DNA of 64,000 nt from Acidobacteriota bacterium (GCA_020853395.1 JADYYY010000007.1:248001-312000), one strand, 5' to 3'; numbered from the stretch's first letter, positions 24,112 through 36,685 are shown. The notes: a model not told the origin generated them from the letters alone. Program-made: numbers and translations.

Positions 24112-26121
24112 CTACTCGACCGGCCCGCTGAACTCCGGCGGCGTCCGCCGGTGCTTCGTGAGCGCCTCATAGGCCGCGGCGATCCGCACGAGCAGCGGCT
24201 CGCCGAATGGCCTCGCGGCAAAGTCGACACCGACGGGCAACTGGGCCGCGACCGGGCCGACGAGACGCGTCCCATCCGGAAACGCGGGATCCGGGACGCG
24301 ATCGTAGACCTCCGTCGTGAATCCGGCCGGTACGCTGACGGCGGGGAATCCGTTCTGTCCGAGCAGCGTCCAGTGCGCCTGGTTGCGCCCGTTCACGGCC
24401 GGCTCTTCCGGTGCTTGGATCTTCTGCGGCGTGATGTTGTTCGTCGGGTAGACCAGGGCGTCGAGATTCAGATCCGCCATGCACGACAGCACGACCTGCT
24501 GAAAGGCCCAGCGCTGCAGCATCCGATCGGCCATGTCGAGCTCGCGCGGTGCGGGCGCGGCCGGCGGCCGCGATGCGCCGTAGGGCGTCTCGGTGCTGAT
24601 GTTCGGGCTCGACGCCGCGAATACGGGATCGACGATCGGTCTGGTGGCCACCGCGACCGCCTCCGGGGTCTTCAGCGCCGGATCATCGCGCTTCCGCAGG
24701 TAGAGCGCGCGCCAGTAGGCACTGTCACCCGTCGCCGCGGCTGGCGCCACCTGCCGGATCGAGATCCGATCCGGCACACGCTCGGGATGCATCGTCAGAT
24801 CGACCAGCGTCGCCACGTGATCGCCGATGGGCCGCCCCTCGACATCGACCGGAAACAGATCGGGATGCATCCGCGTGAACAGCGTGCCAAAGGCTTGCGG
24901 CACGTAGCGCTGGAAGCACTCGGTGAAGAGCGCGCCGCCCGGTCCCGGATCGACGACGGTCGCACCGGTCTGTTTCAGCTCGGCCACGGCGCGATCGACG
25001 ACCGTGATGACGGGTTCATCGCGTTTCGAGTAGAGCCGCAGGTCCATGTACTCGCGGATGACGCCGATGCGCAGTCCGGCGAGCCCCTGGCCGGCCACGT
25101 ACGACTCGAGCGGCTGTGCCGGCAGCCGCCCGACGCTGAACGCCGTGAACGGGTCCTTCGGGTCGTAGCCGATCACGGCACCGAGCACCTTCGCCGCGTC
25201 CTCCACCGTGCGGCAGATCGGCCCGAGCCGCACGTTCACGCCCGGCCCGTTCATGCCGGCCCGGCTGATCAGCTCCTGCGTCGGCGAGAGCCCCACCACG
25301 CTGCTGGCCGACGACGGAATCCGAATCGAGGTGCCGGTCTCCTCGCCGATCGAGCAGGTCACGAAGTTCGCCGCCACGCTCACGGCCGATCCCGAGCTCG
25401 AGCCGCGCGGCGTGCGCTCGGTGTCGTACGCGTTGCACACCGTGCCGCCGAACGCGCTCCGGGAATTGAAGCCCCCGCGGTTCGCCTTGGCGAGGATGAT
25501 CGCGCCCGCCTTGCGCAGCCGCTCTACGACCGTGGAGTCGGCCGGCGGTCGATCGTTCGCGAACGCGACGTCGGCGCCGTTGGTGGTCCGCATGTCGAAC
25601 GTATCGAACTGATCCTTGATTGAGACGACGACGCCGTGGAGCGGCCCGACGAGCCGGCCGGTGCGCGCCAGCTCGCGATCCTGAGCGGCGGCCGTCTCGA
25701 GCGCGTCCGGCATCGCCACGCCGTCGTCGGCCTGGTCCGTCAGGCTGCGCGCCTTGTGATCGTCGAACCCCCAGGCGCGACGGGCGGCCGGCCGCAGGTT
25801 GAGCGTGCCGAGCGCATTGAGCTGGCCGGCGTGCGGGATCGGCGTGATCGGTCCGAGCAGCCCCTGCGGCTGCTCCACGCACGTCCCGTTGTAGGCCTTG
25901 ATGCGCGCGAGGTATCGCTTCACGATCTCCTCGGTGGTGACGGCCCGCGCGACGAGCGCCTGCTGAATCGCGGCGATCGTCTTCTCCTCGATCTCGAATC
26001 CCGCGCTGGCGCCACCGGCGCCGGGCGATGGCGACGGCGCGTCCGGTGCGGCTGCCGCGCCGGCCGCCACCGCGATCCATGCGGCGGCGACGGCCGCCAG
26101 TGTCCGTAACAGCGTGTTCAT
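24112..26121 (-). CDS. Secreted amidase-signature hydrolase
   Basis: The 669-aa protein has a signal peptide (about 1-26) and an amidase-signature domain with the full Ser-cisSer-Lys triad: the Lys in VVSIKDQFDT, the cis-Ser in RGSSSGSAVS, and the nucleophile Ser in EETGTSIRIPSS. These enzymes hydrolyse C-N amide bonds; export and size (about 150 aa longer than GatA) suggest an extracytoplasmic amide or peptide substrate. TQELISRAGMNGPGVNVRLGPICRTVEDAA is a typical family block. GGAGGAG precedes the ATG at 26121. Array A7 abuts the 3' end. Confidence 0.9.
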   Translation of the reverse strand: MNTLLRTLAAVAAAWIAVAAGAAAAPDAPSPSPGAGGASAGFEIEEKTIAAIQQALVARAVTTEEIVKRYLARIKAYNGTCVEQPQGLLGPITPIPHAGQLNALGTLNLRPAARRAWGFDDHKARSLTDQADDGVAMPDALETAAAQDRELARTGRLVGPLHGVVVSIKDQFDTFDMRTTNGADVAFANDRPPADSTVVERLRKAGAIILAKANRGGFNSRSAFGGTVCNAYDTERTPRGSSSGSAVSVAANFVTCSIGEETGTSIRIPSSASSVVGLSPTQELISRAGMNGPGVNVRLGPICRTVEDAAKVLGAVIGYDPKDPFTAFSVGRLPAQPLESYVAGQGLAGLRIGVIREYMDLRLYSKRDEPVITVVDRAVAELKQTGATVVDPGPGGALFTECFQRYVPQAFGTLFTRMHPDLFPVDVEGRPIGDHVATLVDLTMHPERVPDRISIRQVAPAAATGDSAYWRALYLRKRDDPALKTPEAVAVATRPIVDPVFAASSPNISTETPYGASRPPAAPAPRELDMADRMLQRWAFQQVVLSCMADLNLDALVYPTNNITPQKIQAPEEPAVNGRNQAHWTLLGQNGFPAVSVPAGFTTEVYDRVPDPAFPDGTRLVGPVAAQLPVGVDFAARPFGEPLLVRIAAAYEALTKHRRTPPEFSGPVE

Positions 26122-26618
26122 GTCTTCTCCTCCGTGCGGACCGACGAGGCCGTGAGCTCGGCGCCGCAGCCCGCCCCCTCGACAGCAAGCGCGGTGCCGC
26201 TTCGCGGGTGATGCCCATTCACACGCGAGATCCTCCCGACGGGCCGGCTGTCGTCGACTCGATGGCGAAACGAGATTCGACAGAAATGACTGATCCGAGA
26301 AGCCGAGAAACGTGATTTGTCGATCGTATGCGACGCGCGTGCTGAACCGATGCGATTCGTGACGATCGCGTCAGGAGAGCGAGCGATGCTTCCGATCTCG
26401 GCTAGGACATTTGTGGAGTCTTACGAGAGCGATTCTTCAGAGTTGTCGATCACGCAGCAACGCGCCACGCGACGTGACGGCCCGTCGAGCCCGGTGTTTC
26501 CCTGCTGTCCTGCAGTCGCGACGCGACGAACCCGCCGGCACATCGCTTGCGATTGTCGGTCCGCATCGCGCCCGCCGATCGCGGCGCGCGACCGTTCCGC
26601 TTCGCGAAAGGAGACACC
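26122..26618. other. Divergent intergenic region, no gene recognised
   Basis: This 497-bp region separates the amidase and TonB-receptor starts. Its middle (about 26270-26450) is less GC-rich than surrounding DNA, as expected for a regulatory region, but I see no convincing operator, RNA element or conserved ORF. A GAAAGGAG Shine-Dalgarno lies at its right end. Confidence 0.5.
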
Positions 26619-29462
26619 ATGCCGTTCACAGTCACGCCGCGCTCGTGGGTCGTCCCGCTGCTGCTCCTGCTCCTGATCCCGATTCACGCGCTCGCGCAGG
26701 ACGCCACGATCGTCGGCCTCGTCGTCGACGAGCAGAAGCTGCCGGTGCCCGGCGCGACGGTCACGGCCACGTCGGCGTCGACTGGCCGCAAGTTCGTTGG
26801 GGCCACCGACGACCGCGGCGAATACCGGCTCGCGGGCCTGGCGGCCGGCCGCTACGCAGTGTCGGCGGAGCTCGGCGGCTTCGCGACGATCACGCTGGCC
26901 GACGTGGAGTTGCTCGTCGGCCAGAACGCGACCCTGCCCTTCGTCATGAAGCTGGCGGCCACGTCGGAATCGCTGACCGTCACCGCCGAAGCGCCGCTCG
27001 TCGATCTGCTGCAGGCGCGCGTCGCCGGCAACGTCGATCGCCGGCAGATGGAAGCGCTGCCGATCGCCGGTCGCAACTGGCAGCAGTTGACCTCCATGGT
27101 GAAGGGCATCACGGCCAACACCATCACGGCGCGGCCTGGCGTGGCGCGCGATGCGGCGTTCTCGCTGAATCTCGACGGCCAGGACATCACGCAGAACGCG
27201 AGCACGTCCGGTTTCGGCCAGCCGGGCATCAGCCGGGAGGCGATCGCCGAGTTCCAGGTCATCACCAACCTGTTCGACGTCACGATGGGCCGCTCGACCG
27301 GCATTCAAGTGCAGGCGATCACGCGGGCCGGCACCAATCTCTTCTCGGGCAGCGCTTACGGCTACTTCCGCGACGATGCCCTCAATGCCAAGGACCCCTT
27401 CGCCGGGCGTGTGCTCCCGTATGCGAACCGTCAGATGGGGTTCACCGTCGGCGGGCCCATCGTCCGCAACCGCCTGCACTTCTTCGGCTCGTACGAGGAC
27501 GAGAAGGAGCCGAACACGTCCGTCTTCACGGTCAGCGCGCTCGGCAGCCAGCGGTTCGAGATCCCGACCGAACGCACGGCACGCACGGGGCTCGTCCGCG
27601 TCGACTATCAATTGGACCGCGGCGATCACCTGACCATGCGGTCCGGCTACTGGCGGGACCTGTCCAACACGGTGTCGGGCCATCCGTCCCGCGAGGTCGA
27701 CAACCGCTACGACTCGAACTACACGTCGGTCGCCTGGTCCCGCGCCGCCGGCACGCGAGTCCACGAGCTGAAGGTCAACGCGTTCCACTACCACTGGCTC
27801 GTCGAGCCGCTCGCCGTGTTGGGCCAGACGCCGAACTACAGCTTTCCCGGCCTGGCGCTCGGCGGGCCGAGCAATCAGCCGCAGAACTGGTTCGAGGACT
27901 TCGTGACGACGCGCTACGACCTCTCCACGCGCCTGGGTGCCCACGACCTGAAGATCGGCGCCGAGCTCCGGCTGGGCGGTGAGGAAGGCTGGTGGCTGAA
28001 AGGATCGCGCGGGACGATGACCTTCAGCCGGCTGCCGTCGGACATCGGGGCGCGCATCCCGGCCGACGCGGCGCTCGACCCGAACCGCTGGAACCTCGCC
28101 GGGCTCGACGCGCTCGCCCAAACGTTCACGATCAACTACGCGCGGCTCGGCGGAGGCAAGGACGGGTACGGCGACTTCTCGTTCGACACGCCGCGGCCGA
28201 TGATCGCCGGCTGGATCGGCGACACGTGGCGCGTGACGCCCGCGATGACGCTGAACCTCGGCGTCCGGTACGACGTCGCCTGGCAGGATCTCGTGGCGCC
28301 CGGCGTGGCCAACACCGAGATCCTCGTCGACAGCGGGCTCGGCGCCGAGGACTTCGGCTACCGCAGCGACATCCGCGATCTGAACAACGTCGCACCGCGG
28401 GTTGGCGCGGCCTGGCGCGCGACCGACGACGGCACGCTCGTAATCCGGGGCGGCACGGGAATCTACTACAGCAGCGCCAACTCGAATCAGCCGGTCGACG
28501 CCAGCCTCTGGAACGGCCAGCGCGTGATCTCCAGCACGTTCACCAATGACGGCAAGCCCGGATGGGTGCTCGATCCCACGCGCGGCGTGACGGCCGACGA
28601 CGTGCTGTCGGGGCGGGTGCCGCCGCAGCCGCAGAGCCCGGTCGTCATCGCACACGACTTCAAGATGCCCTACGCCTGGCAGAGCATGATCGGATTCCAG
28701 AAGCAGCTCACACCGGTGCTGGGGATCGACGTCGATCTCGTGCACTACAAGGGCTACAACGAGGACTCGCAGCGCGATCCGAATCTCTTCTACGACGCGG
28801 CGACCGGGCTGCCGAGGAATCCCAACGTCCACGGCCGGCCCAATCCGGCCTACGGCGTGATCAACCTGAAGGAGAGCCACGGCCGATCCGACTACCTCGC
28901 GCTCGCGGCCGCCGCGACGCGGCGCTACGCGAACCGGTTCCAGATCGGCGCGACCTACACGTACATGTTCTACAAGCGCGACACCGGCATCGGCAGCGCC
29001 GGCTACGGCGCCACGCAGCTCAACCCGTTCGACATCATGGCCGACTGGGCGCCGTCGGCCGACTACCAGGAGCACACGCTGCGCGTGAACGGTGTCTGGA
29101 ACGTGCCCTTCCAGGACCTGACGGTCGCCGGATCGGCCGCCTACGGGTCCGGCAACCCGACGTCGATCACGACGAACGTCGATCCGCTCGGCACCGGCGC
29201 CAACCGCGTGCGCGCCGACCTGAGCGTCATCCCGCGCAACACGTTCTTCGGCGAGTCGTTCAAGACCGTGGACGTGCGCCTCTCGAAGGACATCCCGCTC
29301 GGCGCGACGATGAGGCTGACCGCCATCGCCGAGGTGTTCAACCTCTTCAACAGCGCGCGGTACCGCTACAACACGCTCGAAACGTCGCCAACGTTCGGCC
29401 AGCCGAACGCATCGGGGGGATCGCCAAGGACGGGCCAACTGGCGTTCAAGATCACGTTCTGA
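26619..29462 (+). CDS. Oar-type TonB-dependent receptor with carboxypeptidase-regulatory domain
   Basis: This 947-aa outer-membrane protein has a signal peptide (about 1-24, ending HALAQ), then a CarboxypepD_reg-like beta-sandwich ([20 protein letters not shown] to about residue 110), then a plug and a large beta barrel. A TonB-box-like [12 protein letters not shown] precedes the plug. It ends GQLAFKITF with the terminal aromatic needed for BAM recognition. This domain order is the Oar/SusC-like architecture expanded in Acidobacteriota; the substrate is probably an oligosaccharide or peptide (inference). GAAAGGAG lies 6 nt before the ATG at 26619; no SusD-like partner is adjacent. Confidence 0.92.
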   Translation: MPFTVTPRSWVVPLLLLLLIPIHALAQDATIVGLVVDEQKLPVPGATVTATSASTGRKFVGATDDRGEYRLAGLAAGRYAVSAELGGFATITLADVELLVGQNATLPFVMKLAATSESLTVTAEAPLVDLLQARVAGNVDRRQMEALPIAGRNWQQLTSMVKGITANTITARPGVARDAAFSLNLDGQDITQNASTSGFGQPGISREAIAEFQVITNLFDVTMGRSTGIQVQAITRAGTNLFSGSAYGYFRDDALNAKDPFAGRVLPYANRQMGFTVGGPIVRNRLHFFGSYEDEKEPNTSVFTVSALGSQRFEIPTERTARTGLVRVDYQLDRGDHLTMRSGYWRDLSNTVSGHPSREVDNRYDSNYTSVAWSRAAGTRVHELKVNAFHYHWLVEPLAVLGQTPNYSFPGLALGGPSNQPQNWFEDFVTTRYDLSTRLGAHDLKIGAELRLGGEEGWWLKGSRGTMTFSRLPSDIGARIPADAALDPNRWNLAGLDALAQTFTINYARLGGGKDGYGDFSFDTPRPMIAGWIGDTWRVTPAMTLNLGVRYDVAWQDLVAPGVANTEILVDSGLGAEDFGYRSDIRDLNNVAPRVGAAWRATDDGTLVIRGGTGIYYSSANSNQPVDASLWNGQRVISSTFTNDGKPGWVLDPTRGVTADDVLSGRVPPQPQSPVVIAHDFKMPYAWQSMIGFQKQLTPVLGIDVDLVHYKGYNEDSQRDPNLFYDAATGLPRNPNVHGRPNPAYGVINLKESHGRSDYLALAAAATRRYANRFQIGATYTYMFYKRDTGIGSAGYGATQLNPFDIMADWAPSADYQEHTLRVNGVWNVPFQDLTVAGSAAYGSGNPTSITTNVDPLGTGANRVRADLSVIPRNTFFGESFKTVDVRLSKDIPLGATMRLTAIAEVFNLFNSARYRYNTLETSPTFGQPNASGGSPRTGQLAFKITF

Positions 29463-29614
29463 TCGGTCCCGAGCCCTGAGTCCCGGGTCGCGAGTTCTCG
29501 CGTTCTTCAACCCGCCGGACCGGCCGCCAGCCGACCGGACCAGCGGACCACGACGTGCGAACTCGGGACCCGGGACCAGGACCCGGGACCCGGGACCCAG
29601 GACCCGGGACCGTC
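29463..29614. repeat. Family B array B1 filling the whole intergenic gap
   Basis: It runs from the base after the receptor stop codon to 5 bp before the -10 element of the next gene. The left end is in the TCCCGGG orientation and the right end in the CCCGGGA orientation with several tandem heptads, so the two ends are inverted relative to each other. The centre holds degenerate copies of the longer unit (GGACCAGCGGACC). Confidence 0.85.
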
Positions 29615-29619
29615 TTTGC

Positions 29620-29625
29620 TATCCT
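29620..29625 (+). promoter_or_regulatory. Candidate -10 element (TATCCT)
   Basis: TATCCT is followed by 6 nt and the ATG at 29632. Array B1 ends 5 bp upstream of it, so any -35 element would lie within repeat DNA. Confidence 0.45.
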
Positions 29626-29631
29626 CTGCCC

Positions 29632-30816
29632 ATGCATCGGATCGCCATGCTCGGCACGGGCCTGATTGGCCGTCTGTACGTCAGCACGCTCGTCGGCGCG
29701 CGCAGCCGCGACCGTGTCGAGGTCGTCTACTCGCGATCGCCGGACCGCGCGGCGGCGTTCGCGAAGACGTGGGGCATTCCGCACGCGACCTCGAACATGG
29801 ACGAGGCCCTCACCCACCCCGACGTCGACGTGGTCGTCATCGGTCTTCCGAACCACCTGCACGAGCAGGCGGTCCTCACGGCCGCAAGAGCGAAGAAAGC
29901 CATCCTCTGCACGAAGCCGCTCGCGCGCACGGCGGCCGAAGCTCACCGGATGCTCGAGGCGGTCGAGCGCGCCGGCGTCTTCCACGGCTACCTCGAGGAT
30001 CTCGTGTATCCGCCGAAGACGCTCAAGGCGATCCGGTCGGTGCAGCAGGGTGCGATCGGCCGCGTCCTGTGGGCGCGATCGCGCGAGGCGCATCCGGGCC
30101 CGCACAGCCACTGGTTCTGGGACAAGACGCAGTCGGGCGGCGGCGCGATCATCGACCTGGGCTGCCACTGCATCGAGATCAGCCGGAGCTTCATCGGCAA
30201 GCGCGTGCGCCCCGTCGAGGTGACGTGCTGGGCCGACACGCAGGTGCACCCGATCGAGGCCGAGGACAGCGCGGTCGGGCTGGTGAAGTACGCCAACGGC
30301 GCGATCGGCCAGTTCGAAGTGAGCTGGGCGTTCCGCGGCGGCATGGACCTGCGCGACGAAGTCTCCGGCACGGAAGGGACGATCTGGCTCAACCACTGGT
30401 TGCGGACCGGCTTCGAGATGTTCACGTCGGTCGGCGAGCGCGGTTACGTGGCGGAGAAAGCCGAAGGCTCGACCGGCTGGCTCTTCCCGGTGGGTGACGA
30501 GGAAGGGGCGCTCGGGCTCGTCGAGATGTTCTCGGACATGCTGAACGCGCTCGACCGCGGCACGGCGCCGATGGAGGACTTCTACGACGGTTACGTCGTG
30601 AACGCGATCATCGACGCCGCGCTGCTCTCGGCGAAGAGCAAGCGGTGGGAGCCGGTCCAGCTCGACGACTGGCGTGGCGATGACACGGCGAGCACCGGCG
30701 CCGCCCTCCGCGACTTCGACGCCGATCACTACCTCATCAAAGAGGAAACGATGCCCGATGGCCGTGTCCGCCGTATCCTGAAGGAGAAGGTCAGCGGCAA
30801 CGTCGTCCAGCGGTGA
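29632..30816 (+). CDS. Gfo/Idh/MocA family oxidoreductase
   Basis: The 394-aa cytoplasmic enzyme has the Rossmann motif [12 protein letters not shown] at about 5-16, the EKP-type motif in modified form (CTKPLART at about 92-99, Lys kept, Glu replaced by Thr), and [23 protein letters not shown], which contains the family's substrate-region Asp and His. It should oxidise or reduce a sugar-like polyol using NAD(P). It is followed after 24 bp by a small secreted phosphatase-like gene in the same direction. The start is set by a TATCCT element 6 nt upstream. Confidence 0.87.
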   Translation: MHRIAMLGTGLIGRLYVSTLVGARSRDRVEVVYSRSPDRAAAFAKTWGIPHATSNMDEALTHPDVDVVVIGLPNHLHEQAVLTAARAKKAILCTKPLARTAAEAHRMLEAVERAGVFHGYLEDLVYPPKTLKAIRSVQQGAIGRVLWARSREAHPGPHSHWFWDKTQSGGGAIIDLGCHCIEISRSFIGKRVRPVEVTCWADTQVHPIEAEDSAVGLVKYANGAIGQFEVSWAFRGGMDLRDEVSGTEGTIWLNHWLRTGFEMFTSVGERGYVAEKAEGSTGWLFPVGDEEGALGLVEMFSDMLNALDRGTAPMEDFYDGYVVNAIIDAALLSAKSKRWEPVQLDDWRGDDTASTGAALRDFDADHYLIKEETMPDGRVRRILKEKVSGNVVQR

Positions 30817-30840
30817 CGTGCCGGTGACAGCGAGGTTCCA

Positions 30841-31365
30841 ATGATTCGGCGTGTCGCGCTCGCTGCGCTCTTCGTGGTTCCCTCGTTCGCTGCCGCGCCG
30901 CAGCAGGTGACGCGCGACGACGTCAAGGGCATCCGCAACCTCGCACGCCTCGAGACGACCGTCGCGTGTGCCGGCGTCACGGCAGTCGAGGCGATTCCCG
31001 AAATCCGCAAGATGGGCTTCGCGTCGATCGTCAACCTGCGCGAGGCCTCGGAGCCCGACGCCAACGTCGAGGCGGAAGCGGCCGCCGCCAAGGCTGCCGG
31101 CCTCGTGTATTTCCACGTCCCGTTCAATGGACAGGCCCCTACGCCGGCCGCTGCCGACCAGTTCATCGCGGCGATCACGTCGCCTGGCGCGGAGCCGGCG
31201 TTCATCCACTGCTCGGGCGGCAACCGCGCCGCGACGATGTGGCTCATCAAGCGGCTCGTCGTCGATCGCTGGCCCGAGGACAAGGCGATCGCGGAAGCCG
31301 CCGCGCTCGGGCAGACGAGCACACCACTCCGGCAGTTCGCGCTCGACTACGCCCGCAAGCATTGA
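30841..31365 (+). CDS. Secreted DUF442-like/tyrosine-phosphatase-fold protein
   Basis: This 174-aa protein has a signal peptide (1-19, ending SFAAA) and a small phosphatase-like domain. The signature is HCSGGNRAA with Cys124 and Arg129. That spacing is C-x4-R, as in DUF442 (beta-lactamase hydrolase-like) and rhodanese-type active sites, instead of C-x5-R as in classical tyrosine phosphatases. FASIVNLREASEP near 60-72 is the typical upstream block. It could be an exported phosphatase or a sulfur/persulfide-handling protein; the motif favours the DUF442 group. It probably shares an operon with the preceding Gfo/Idh gene. Confidence 0.75.
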   Translation: MIRRVALAALFVVPSFAAAPQQVTRDDVKGIRNLARLETTVACAGVTAVEAIPEIRKMGFASIVNLREASEPDANVEAEAAAAKAAGLVYFHVPFNGQAPTPAAADQFIAAITSPGAEPAFIHCSGGNRAATMWLIKRLVVDRWPEDKAIAEAAALGQTSTPLRQFALDYARKH

Positions 31366-31464
31366 CGGCGACCGTCCGGGGCGATGACGCCCTCCGCCAC
31401 ATCGCTCGGTCTGGCCCCCCCGCACCGACACGGAGATCACGGCCGGCGGCTCGGCTCCGCGCGA

Positions 31465-32976
31465 CTACTTCGCACGGACAACCAGCGTCTTGCCGAAGGC
31501 GCGCTGGAACCTCGCACCGAGGTCGCGGCTGCGCCATGCCGGCAGCGCCGGCGCCCTGATCTTCACGTCGGCTCCGCCGACGCGGCACGAGACCGCGACG
31601 GGCCGTCCGCGTGGGCATCGGCGCTCGATCTCGTCCGCGAGCGCCAGCAGCACGGCCGCCCGATCCAGCCGGTCGAGATCGCCGGGCGGCAGCAGAGGTC
31701 GGAGCCTCGCCGAGTCGGCGTGACGATCGCCGGCCAGCCGGACGATTCCCGACACGAGGGCGACGTCGCGATGGGAGAAGCCGTCCAGCTCGGTCGCGAG
31801 CAGCATGTCGGCCGTGTGCAGATGCCGGTCGAAGAAGTCGAGGGTGCGGCCGATGTCGAGCAGCCAGGCGCCGTGCTCGACGGCCTCGGCGATGCGATCG
31901 GGCAGCGACGGCTCCAGCGCCTCGACCAGTTGACGCGCGATCGATCGCCGCCGATCGGCTGCACTCGCGTCCCAGCCGTCGAAACGGGCGCCGAGCGAGG
32001 CGAGCGACGACTCGCGCAGTTGCGCGATCGGCGGCATGCCGATGTCGAGCAGGCTGGCCGCGACGCCTTCGCGGACGCCCTGCCCCGACACGATCACCTC
32101 GGCCGCGCCGAGCATCTCGAGCAGCGTCTCGATCGCGACGGCGCCGCCCACGATCGAGTCCGCGCGCTCCGCGCTCAGCCCGGCGATCTCGTCGCGATTG
32201 CGCTCGCGCGTCGCCGCAAGCTCCTGGACCATCCGGTGCAGGCGCTTCAGCGGCACCACGTACCCGTGCAGCGTGCTGATCGGGTACTCGTGCAGGCTGC
32301 GATCGATCTTCGCGAGGTTTCGCAGCGTGCCGCCGGTGCCGACGACCACGTCGCTGCGGCGGAGCCGCGGCAGGCGGGCCTTCGACAGGTGCTTCGCCAC
32401 GTGCGCGCGCAGCTTCCGCAGCTCGCGCGGCCTCGGCGGATCGGACTCGAGGAACATCCGGCTCAGCCGGAGGGCCCCGAGGGGCAGGCTGACGGCATGC
32501 TGCAGCCGGCGCGCGCGGAACTGCGAGATCTGCAGGCTGCCGCCCCCGAGGTCGAAGAGCAGGCCGTTGGCGACCGGCAGGCCGCGGATCGCGCCGGCGA
32601 ACCCGTGCCGCGCTTCGTCGCGGCCGCTCAGGATCCGCACCTGGAGGCCGAGCTCGCGACGCAGCCGCTCCATGAACAGCCGCCCGTTCCGCGCATCACG
32701 CATCGCGGCGGTCGCGACGGCCACCACACGCGAGGCGCCGGCGCCTTTGGCCACCGCGTGGAAGTCCCGCACCGCCTCCATCGTGCGCGCCATCGTCTCC
32801 TCACTGAGGTGCGCGTGCTCGTCCACGTCGCCGACCAGCCGCAGCGGCGCGCGCGAGCCGGTGAGCAGCCGCAGATGACGCGCCTGATCGGCCTCGAGCA
32901 CGACGACGCGGCCCGAGTTGGAACCGATGTCGATGACCGCGACCACGGGACGACGGCGAGAGGACGAGAGAGACAT
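31465..32976 (-). CDS. Ppx/GppA phosphatase family protein with C-terminal HD-like domain
   Basis: The 503-aa protein belongs to the exopolyphosphatase/guanosine pentaphosphatase family. The actin-like ATPase fold shows AVIDIGSNSGRVVV at about 13-26, DLGGGSLQISQF in the second phosphate loop, and GTGGTLRNLAK. The C-terminal 190 residues resemble the HD-like helical domain (EHGAWLLDIGRTLDFFDRHLHTADMLL). It cleaves polyphosphate or pppGpp. The ATG at 32976 is set by a TAGACT element 7 nt upstream; the gene is divergent from galK, about 110 bp between starts. Confidence 0.87.
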   Translation of the reverse strand: MSLSSSRRRPVVAVIDIGSNSGRVVVLEADQARHLRLLTGSRAPLRLVGDVDEHAHLSEETMARTMEAVRDFHAVAKGAGASRVVAVATAAMRDARNGRLFMERLRRELGLQVRILSGRDEARHGFAGAIRGLPVANGLLFDLGGGSLQISQFRARRLQHAVSLPLGALRLSRMFLESDPPRPRELRKLRAHVAKHLSKARLPRLRRSDVVVGTGGTLRNLAKIDRSLHEYPISTLHGYVVPLKRLHRMVQELAATRERNRDEIAGLSAERADSIVGGAVAIETLLEMLGAAEVIVSGQGVREGVAASLLDIGMPPIAQLRESSLASLGARFDGWDASAADRRRSIARQLVEALEPSLPDRIAEAVEHGAWLLDIGRTLDFFDRHLHTADMLLATELDGFSHRDVALVSGIVRLAGDRHADSARLRPLLPPGDLDRLDRAAVLLALADEIERRCPRGRPVAVSCRVGGADVKIRAPALPAWRSRDLGARFQRAFGKTLVVRAK

Positions 32977-32983
32977 GCTGCGC

Positions 32984-32989
32984 AGTCTA
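32984..32989 (-). promoter_or_regulatory. Candidate -10 element (TAGACT), ppx-like gene
   Basis: TAGACT on the minus strand is separated by 7 nt from the ATG at 32976. Confidence 0.45.
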
Positions 32990-33073
32990 CGTGACGTGCG
33001 CCGCTTCCGAACGGCGCGGCTCGCCGGCGCGCACATCGGGAGCCCGCCTCCATCGGGAAGCCAGATGTCCAGA

Positions 33074-33079
33074 TATCAT
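33074..33079 (+). promoter_or_regulatory. Candidate -10 element (TATCAT), galK
   Basis: TATCAT is followed by 6 nt and the ATG at 33086. There is no Shine-Dalgarno between the two, which supports a leaderless or near-leaderless transcript. Confidence 0.45.
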
Positions 33080-33085
33080 CGCGTC

Positions 33086-34225
<1,140 letters not shown>

Positions 34226-34246
<21 letters not shown>

Positions 34247-36685
34247 GATCGGCGTGCGATCGCCGCCGAACCCAATTCGCAGACCGGCCCGGCCGGCGCG
34301 GTCGAGCGCCGGGTATCCGGAGGCGGACTCGTACTGGGCGTTCAGCAGGTTGTCGACCGCGACGTACGCCGACACGTGCGGCGTGAGCGCCCAGGACATC
34401 GTGGCGTCGACACGACGCACCGCCGCGCCGAGATCGCGATTCGGCAGGAGCATCGTGCTGCCGAAGTCCGGATCGCTCAGGAACGTGCTGTCGTCGTAGC
34501 GGCCCGCCATCGAGGCGTTGGCGAACAGGCGCAACGGGCCCTGGCTGTACTCGAGCACCACGCCGCCGGTGTGCGCAGGACGCCGGAACGGCCGGCCGCC
34601 GACGAGCGGCGAGTAGGTGCCGATCGGTTGATCGGGATAGGCCGGGTTGATGGACGGCAGAAGCGCGCTGCTGTCGAACGACCGCGTCACGCGCGACGAC
34701 AGGTACGTGTACGTCGCGGTCACGCGGAGCGGCGGGGCGAGCGCGGCGGTGACGGCCGTCTCGAGGCCACGCGCGCGATACGCCTGCGAGTTCATGTACG
34801 CGCCGTAGCCGGCGGCCGCGATGAGATCGTCGGCCACGCCGAAACGCGAGAGCCAGGTGGAGCCGACGTACTCGATCAGGTCGGTGAACCTGTTCTCGAA
34901 CCACGTGACGTTGAGCCGCACGCGCCCGCCGAGCGCCGCCTGCTCGAGGCCGACGTCGAGGCCGGTGCTGCGTTCGGGCCGCAGCGGATCGACCGAAAGC
35001 GTCGCGGACGGCGATGCTTGCACGAGGCTCGACAGCGACGAGAGCTCCTGCAGCAGCGATGGCGCCTTCACGCCTCTTCCAGCGTTGAACGTGACCTTGG
35101 TCTCGCCGAGGCGCGCGCTCGCGGCGGGCGCACGCAAGTAGGCCGCCACCGACAGCCTGGGCACGACGGTCGTCTGGAACACCGTGTGGTGGTCGACGCC
35201 GAGGCCGGCGTTGACGAACAGACGTCCGGTCGCCGCACGCGCTTCGACGAACGCACCGACGTCGCGGCGATCGACGGATTGGCGAAGCCCGGCGCCGCTC
35301 ACCCCATGCTCGTCGTCCAGCCGGAGCCCTCCGGCCACGCTGAGGGCCGGACGCAGCCGGTAGTCGGCGACGGCGTAGAGCGATCGGCGGCGGCTCTCGG
35401 AGTCGTAGCGCATGGGGTACGCGCCGCCGAAGTCGAGGACGGCCCGGCCCGTCGCGACGGTGCCGTTCGCGCCGCGGATGGTGACGACGTCGCCGAGATA
35501 GGTCGGCCCGAACCCGAAGGGATCGAACGGCTCGCCGGTCGGTGCCGGATTGTCCAGTCGGAGCGAGTACTCGACGGACGAGACGCGAACGTCCGTCGTC
35601 AGCCGGCTGCCGAGCCGAGACCGCGCCGAGAGCGCCACCGTTGTGGTGGTCGTGCGCTGCGACGAGTCGTCCGCGATGCCGAAGTAGTCCACCGCATTCG
35701 GCACGCCCTGGCGCGTCGCGCTATGACGCACGGCCAGGTCGATATCGGTGGTGCGACCGGCCGCCGCGCCGAACCGGCCCGTGTAGGTGTCGTTGACGAA
35801 CGAGCCGTTGGGCGTCTGGTTGTCGGTGTCGATCCGCGAGAACGCGGAGAAGTAGTCGAGCCGCCCGGCCGCGCCGGCCACCGACGTGGTGTGCCGCGAG
35901 GTGCCGAACGATCCCCCTTCCGTCGCGTAGACGACTTCGGGCCGTCGTGATCGGCCGCGCCGCGTCGTGACGGTCACGACGCCGGCGAGCGCGTCGGTGC
36001 CGTACAGCACGCTGTTCGCGCCGCGCAGCACCTCGACGCGCTCGATGCCGGTGGTCTGGAGATCCGAGAAGTTGAACGCGCCGCCGATCTCGTTCACCGG
36101 CACGCCGTCGACGATGACCTTCGCGAAGCCGGAGTTGCCGCCGCGAAGGAACAGCGACGCGGTGCCGCCGCGCGCGCCGGTCTGCAGCACGAACGCGCCC
36201 GGCACGGTGCGCAGCGCCTCGAGCACCTCGGCCTTCCGGGACGCATCGAGATCGGCGCGGTCGATCACCGTGACGGACGCCCCGACCTGCGACTGCGGCA
36301 GCTCGGCCGCTGCCGCGGACACCACCGTCTCCTGCGCGAACGGCCCGAGCGACAGCACGAGCCGGAGATCGCGGCGGCCAGCCGCATCCACGAAGAACGG
36401 CGGCAGGCGAGCCGTCAGGAACCCCGGCGCCACCGCCTCGATGCGGCATCGGCCACGTTCCGCCGGCGCAGGAAACGAGAACGCGCCCTCGTCGTCAGTC
36501 GTGGCGGACGAGAGGCGCGCGTCTTCGCGGAGGAGCGTCACGGACGCGCCGCGAACGCGTGCGCCGAGCGGATCGAGCACGTGACCGGCAATCGTGCCGG
36601 CCGGTTGCCCCGCACGGGCGTCGGAACTGAACAGCAGAAGGAGAACCGTGAAGGAAAGCTGGAAGAACCGCGAGCGAGCGTGCAT
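34226..36685 (-). CDS. btuB: BtuB-like TonB-dependent cobalamin receptor
   Basis: This 819-aa outer-membrane receptor has a signal peptide (1-25), a CarboxypepD_reg-like domain (about 28-112), a plug (GASVTVIDRADLDASRKAEVLEALRTVPG to about 230, including GGTASLFLRGGNSGF and GIERVEVLRGANSVLYGTDALAGVV, closely BtuB-like) and a 22-strand barrel. A cobalamin riboswitch lies directly upstream, which strongly supports cobalamin or corrinoid uptake. The extra N-terminal regulatory-like domain is not in E. coli BtuB. The gene ends inside the 3' end of convergent galK. No BtuFCD transporter genes are in the window. Confidence 0.92.

Noticed and set aside
26421..29510. A 1029-aa minus-strand frame opposite the TonB receptor
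   Set aside because: It is antisense to a well-supported receptor, very rich in Arg, Val and Asp, and matches no family.
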